From the NCBI RefSeq assembly GCF_009725165.1, contig NZ_WNZW01000012.1, positions 80,098 to 144,097 of the forward strand: DNA of 64,000 nucleotides, read 5' to 3'. Below, piece by piece: positions 62,024-64,000 of the stretch (position 1 is the stretch's first letter; each line of letters starts with the position of its first letter). The notes under the pieces were generated by a model. The model was not told where the DNA came from. It did no database searches and saw only the letters and a program-made list of their open reading frames with translations. Source of the DNA: Paenibacillus woosongensis (GTDB taxonomy: Bacteria; Bacillota; Bacilli; Paenibacillales; Paenibacillaceae). The position numbers and the translations under genes are program-made.

Positions 62024-64000
62024 TCAAAGCAATGCCTGATGAAGTGCATGAAGACGCTGCGGTACGGCCTTCCACGATTCATCTGAATCCGTGGCTGAAG
62101 GCATGCCGGAAACGCTGCTCTCCCATTCTTCCCACTGCGCTTCGAGCGACGCTGCGATCGCCGCAAATCTCGCCGAAGTCTCCTGCGCGTAAAATTCGAT
62201 CAGATCGCGGCCAAAGCGCTGCACCGCCTCTTTGATACTATCGCTGAGCGGCTCCTCCAGAGCGTCGCGCAATCTTTGCTTACCCCCTCCTTCAAAGAAA
62301 GTTTTTGGATTTTTGAAATAACTCCAATATGAAACTGCCTTAATGCCTTGCTCCAGGCTTCCCTCGGAAACGCTTGGAGTCAGCCAGGCAGAGGTTGCAT
62401 AAATCGACAGCGCCGGCAGTGCCGGAATTTCGTGCTGCAGCCTTACGAGCCAAGCCTCGGCTTCCTTCGCCAGCAGCGACTCGCATTTCTTTTCCAGCCG
62501 CAGGGAGGTCGCCTGAACTTCGCGCTCAAGCTCTATGCTTAGCTGAGCCAGCCAGCCCTTGACTGAAGCCGCGAATTTCCGCTTCATATCCCCTCCGTCA
62601 TCCTGGAGAAGCGAAGGGTGGAAATATTCATGGTACAAATCACCGGCTAGAAACTGCAGCCTTCTGCGCACATGGAACAGCAGTTCTCCGGTTTCCTGCG
62701 CGATTTCGGCCTCTTTATCGCTGTTTGCCAGCAATTGAAGCTCTTCTAAGAAACGCTTGCGGTCCAGCGATAACTGAACCTTAAGCTGCTCGCGTTCCTC
62801 CTCGCTTTTGGCCAGCGTCTCGCTCCACTGCTCCGCCCGCGCTATGAACTGCTGCAGCTCATGGCGGGCCGCCCCTACGGCGAGACCCGCCAAGTCCTCG
62901 CTTATAAAGCGAAGGAACGGGGCCTCGAACCGGGCGAAGCCCGAACTTTCGAGCTTCGCCGCATCCGCGCTGCGCTTCGCGTCCAGCGCAGCGATGCTGG
63001 ACACAGGATAAATTTGCGGAGCCTCTATGCCTGCGGCCCGCAGTCCTCCCTCCACGTGTTCTACTACGCTCGCCAGCTCGCCCGGCGTTGACGCCAAATC
63101 CGCCGCGTTAACGATGAAGAACATTTTATCGAGCGCAAAGCTGCCCTTCACCCGCCCCAGGTGGCCTAAAAACTGGCGATCCGCACGGGAGAAGGCATGG
63201 TTGTAGTAGGTAACGTACAGCAATGCATCGCTATTTTTCATATATTCAAAGGTGACTCCCGTATGCCGGGCATGAATGGAATCCGCCCCTGGAGTATCCA
63301 CGATCACAATCCCCTGCTCGGTGAGCGGACAGGAGTAATACAGGTCAATGCCCGCTACGAAGCAGGCGCGGCTCTCCTCCGCCACATACTCTGCGAATTG
63401 TTCCAGTCCCGTGACCTCACGGCTGCCGAGTTTTGCAGCGTTGTGCTCCCAGCCGATCGCCGCCGCTTTCAGGAAGCTGAAGTGAGCCCTCCCGGAAGGC
63501 GGCACGTCCGGAGCCTTCAGTTTATTCACTTCGGCTCTCCAGCTTCCTTCTTTCCACGCTCCGAGCTGCAGCGCCTCGAAGGAATATGCCAGATCCTCGC
63601 GCATGGCTTCCAGAGACTTGAAGGTGATGGCCGCCTGGCCATGCTTCATGTCCCCTTCGGGCGCAAGGATGCGGTTAATCGCCGCGGTCGTCGGATGCGG
63701 CGATACCGGCAGTACCTGAGCGCCGAGCAGCGCGTTCGCGAAGGAGGATTTGCCAGCGCTGAACGCCCCAAACAGCGCGACCGTAAAGCGGCCGCCGCGA
63801 AGACCGTCCGCGCGGGCGCGCAGCTCCCTTACCCCCGACCCGAAGGCGGGGTAAGGGGCCAGCGCCTCAGCGGCGGCGCTCAGCACCGCGGCCGCTTCGC
63901 CCAGCCGCTGCCGCCCGCTTATCGCGGCAGCGGCTGCAGCGGCTGCGCCAGCGCTGTCGCTGGCGCTCGCGGGCACTGCGGCCGCCAGCGGCGCCATGGC
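62024..64000 (-). CDS. dynA: Dynamin-family GTPase, C-terminal part (DynA-like), runs off window
   Basis: At least 658 residues; the frame stays open to the window end, so the start is not seen. An Ala-rich stretch (about 1-50 of the visible part) leads into a dynamin GTPase domain: G1 VALFGAFSAGKSSFANALLG, G2 region PVSPHPTTAAINR, G3 IVDTPGADSI, G4-like IVNAADLAS. It is followed by long helical coiled-coil regions (EEEREQLKVQLSLDRKRFLEEL; LSIELEREVQATSLRLEKKCESLL). B. subtilis DynA has two fused dynamin units; the visible part fits the second, with the Ala-rich piece as linker, so the first unit may lie beyond the edge. Role: membrane surveillance and fusion. Confidence 0.8.
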   Translation of the reverse strand, partial: AMAPLAAAVPASASDSAGAAAAAAAAISGRQRLGEAAAVLSAAAEALAPYPAFGSGVRELRARADGLRGGRFTVALFGAFSAGKSSFANALLGAQVLPVSPHPTTAAINRILAPEGDMKHGQAAITFKSLEAMREDLAYSFEALQLGAWKEGSWRAEVNKLKAPDVPPSGRAHFSFLKAAAIGWEHNAAKLGSREVTGLEQFAEYVAEESRACFVAGIDLYYSCPLTEQGIVIVDTPGADSIHARHTGVTFEYMKNSDALLYVTYYNHAFSRADRQFLGHLGRVKGSFALDKMFFIVNAADLASTPGELASVVEHVEGGLRAAGIEAPQIYPVSSIAALDAKRSADAAKLESSGFARFEAPFLRFISEDLAGLAVGAARHELQQFIARAEQWSETLAKSEEEREQLKVQLSLDRKRFLEELQLLANSDKEAEIAQETGELLFHVRRRLQFLAGDLYHEYFHPSLLQDDGGDMKRKFAASVKGWLAQLSIELEREVQATSLRLEKKCESLLAKEAEAWLVRLQHEIPALPALSIYATSAWLTPSVSEGSLEQGIKAVSYWSYFKNPKTFFEGGGKQRLRDALEEPLSDSIKEAVQRFGRDLIEFYAQETSARFAAIAASLEAQWEEWESSVSGMPSATDSDESWKAVPQRLHALHQALL

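Overview
The window looks like a chromosomal segment of a spore-forming Firmicute of the Paenibacillus type. The grounds are about 50% GC, Gram-positive Shine-Dalgarno sites with some GTG and TTG starts, a GerA-type germination operon, YesM/YesN regulators, copper-amine-oxidase 'stalk' domain proteins, GrlAB-type topoisomerase IV genes, and a Bacillus-type nrdIEF operon. This assignment is inferred from gene content, not from a database search. Most of the window is ordinary, intact chromosome. No prophage, CRISPR array or complete insertion sequence was seen.

Layout. 0-3.7 kb: the end of a frameshifted MFS pump, a secreted seven-blade RCC1-like propeller with a stalk domain, a decayed IS1182-like remnant, a small DUF6809-like protein and a VOC protein. 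3.8-7.5 kb: class Ib ribonucleotide reductase nrdI-nrdE-nrdF behind a promoter covered by two NrdR boxes. 7.6-10.7 kb: two FecCD siderophore permeases under a clear Fur-boxed promoter, and an orphan NarL-type sensor kinase. 10.9-15.0 kb: a germination operon in the order A-C-D-B. 15-20.4 kb: a carboxypeptidase with an odd low-complexity N-terminus, a prohibitin-like SPFH protein, an AT-rich stalk-domain protein and a lone YlmA-like ATPase.

20.6-31.3 kb: the most distinctive block. It is a minus-strand sugar operon running LacI regulator, ABC binding protein, two permeases, a cytoplasmic BNR/sialidase-like protein, a DapA/NanA-type aldolase, L-fucose/D-arabinose isomerase, an AraB-type kinase and YhcH. 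It has no fuculose-phosphate aldolase. The isomerase plus AraB-type kinase could convert D-arabinose to D-ribulose-5-phosphate, while the aldolase, BNR protein and YhcH suggest a second branch. Cre/LacI-like operators sit on both sides of the regulator gene.

31.7-45.8 kb: two RNA-modification enzymes, a frameshifted AT-rich hypothetical gene, MarR, ilvE, an HMCES-type protein, a LysR regulator, parEC, and an SGNH hydrolase upstream of an ABC-2 exporter. 46 kb: a lone tRNA-Lys(CTT) and a CAP-domain protein. 47.1-55.6 kb: mglBAC galactose transport, preceded by an overlapping three-gene set (response regulator, sensor kinase, sugar-binding lipoprotein) that probably senses sugar outside the cell and controls mgl. 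55.8-64 kb: a permuted NlpC/P60-like protein, an acetyltransferase overlapping purT, a heterodimeric ABC exporter (YheI/YheH type), and the C-terminal part of a DynA-like dynamin that runs off the window end.
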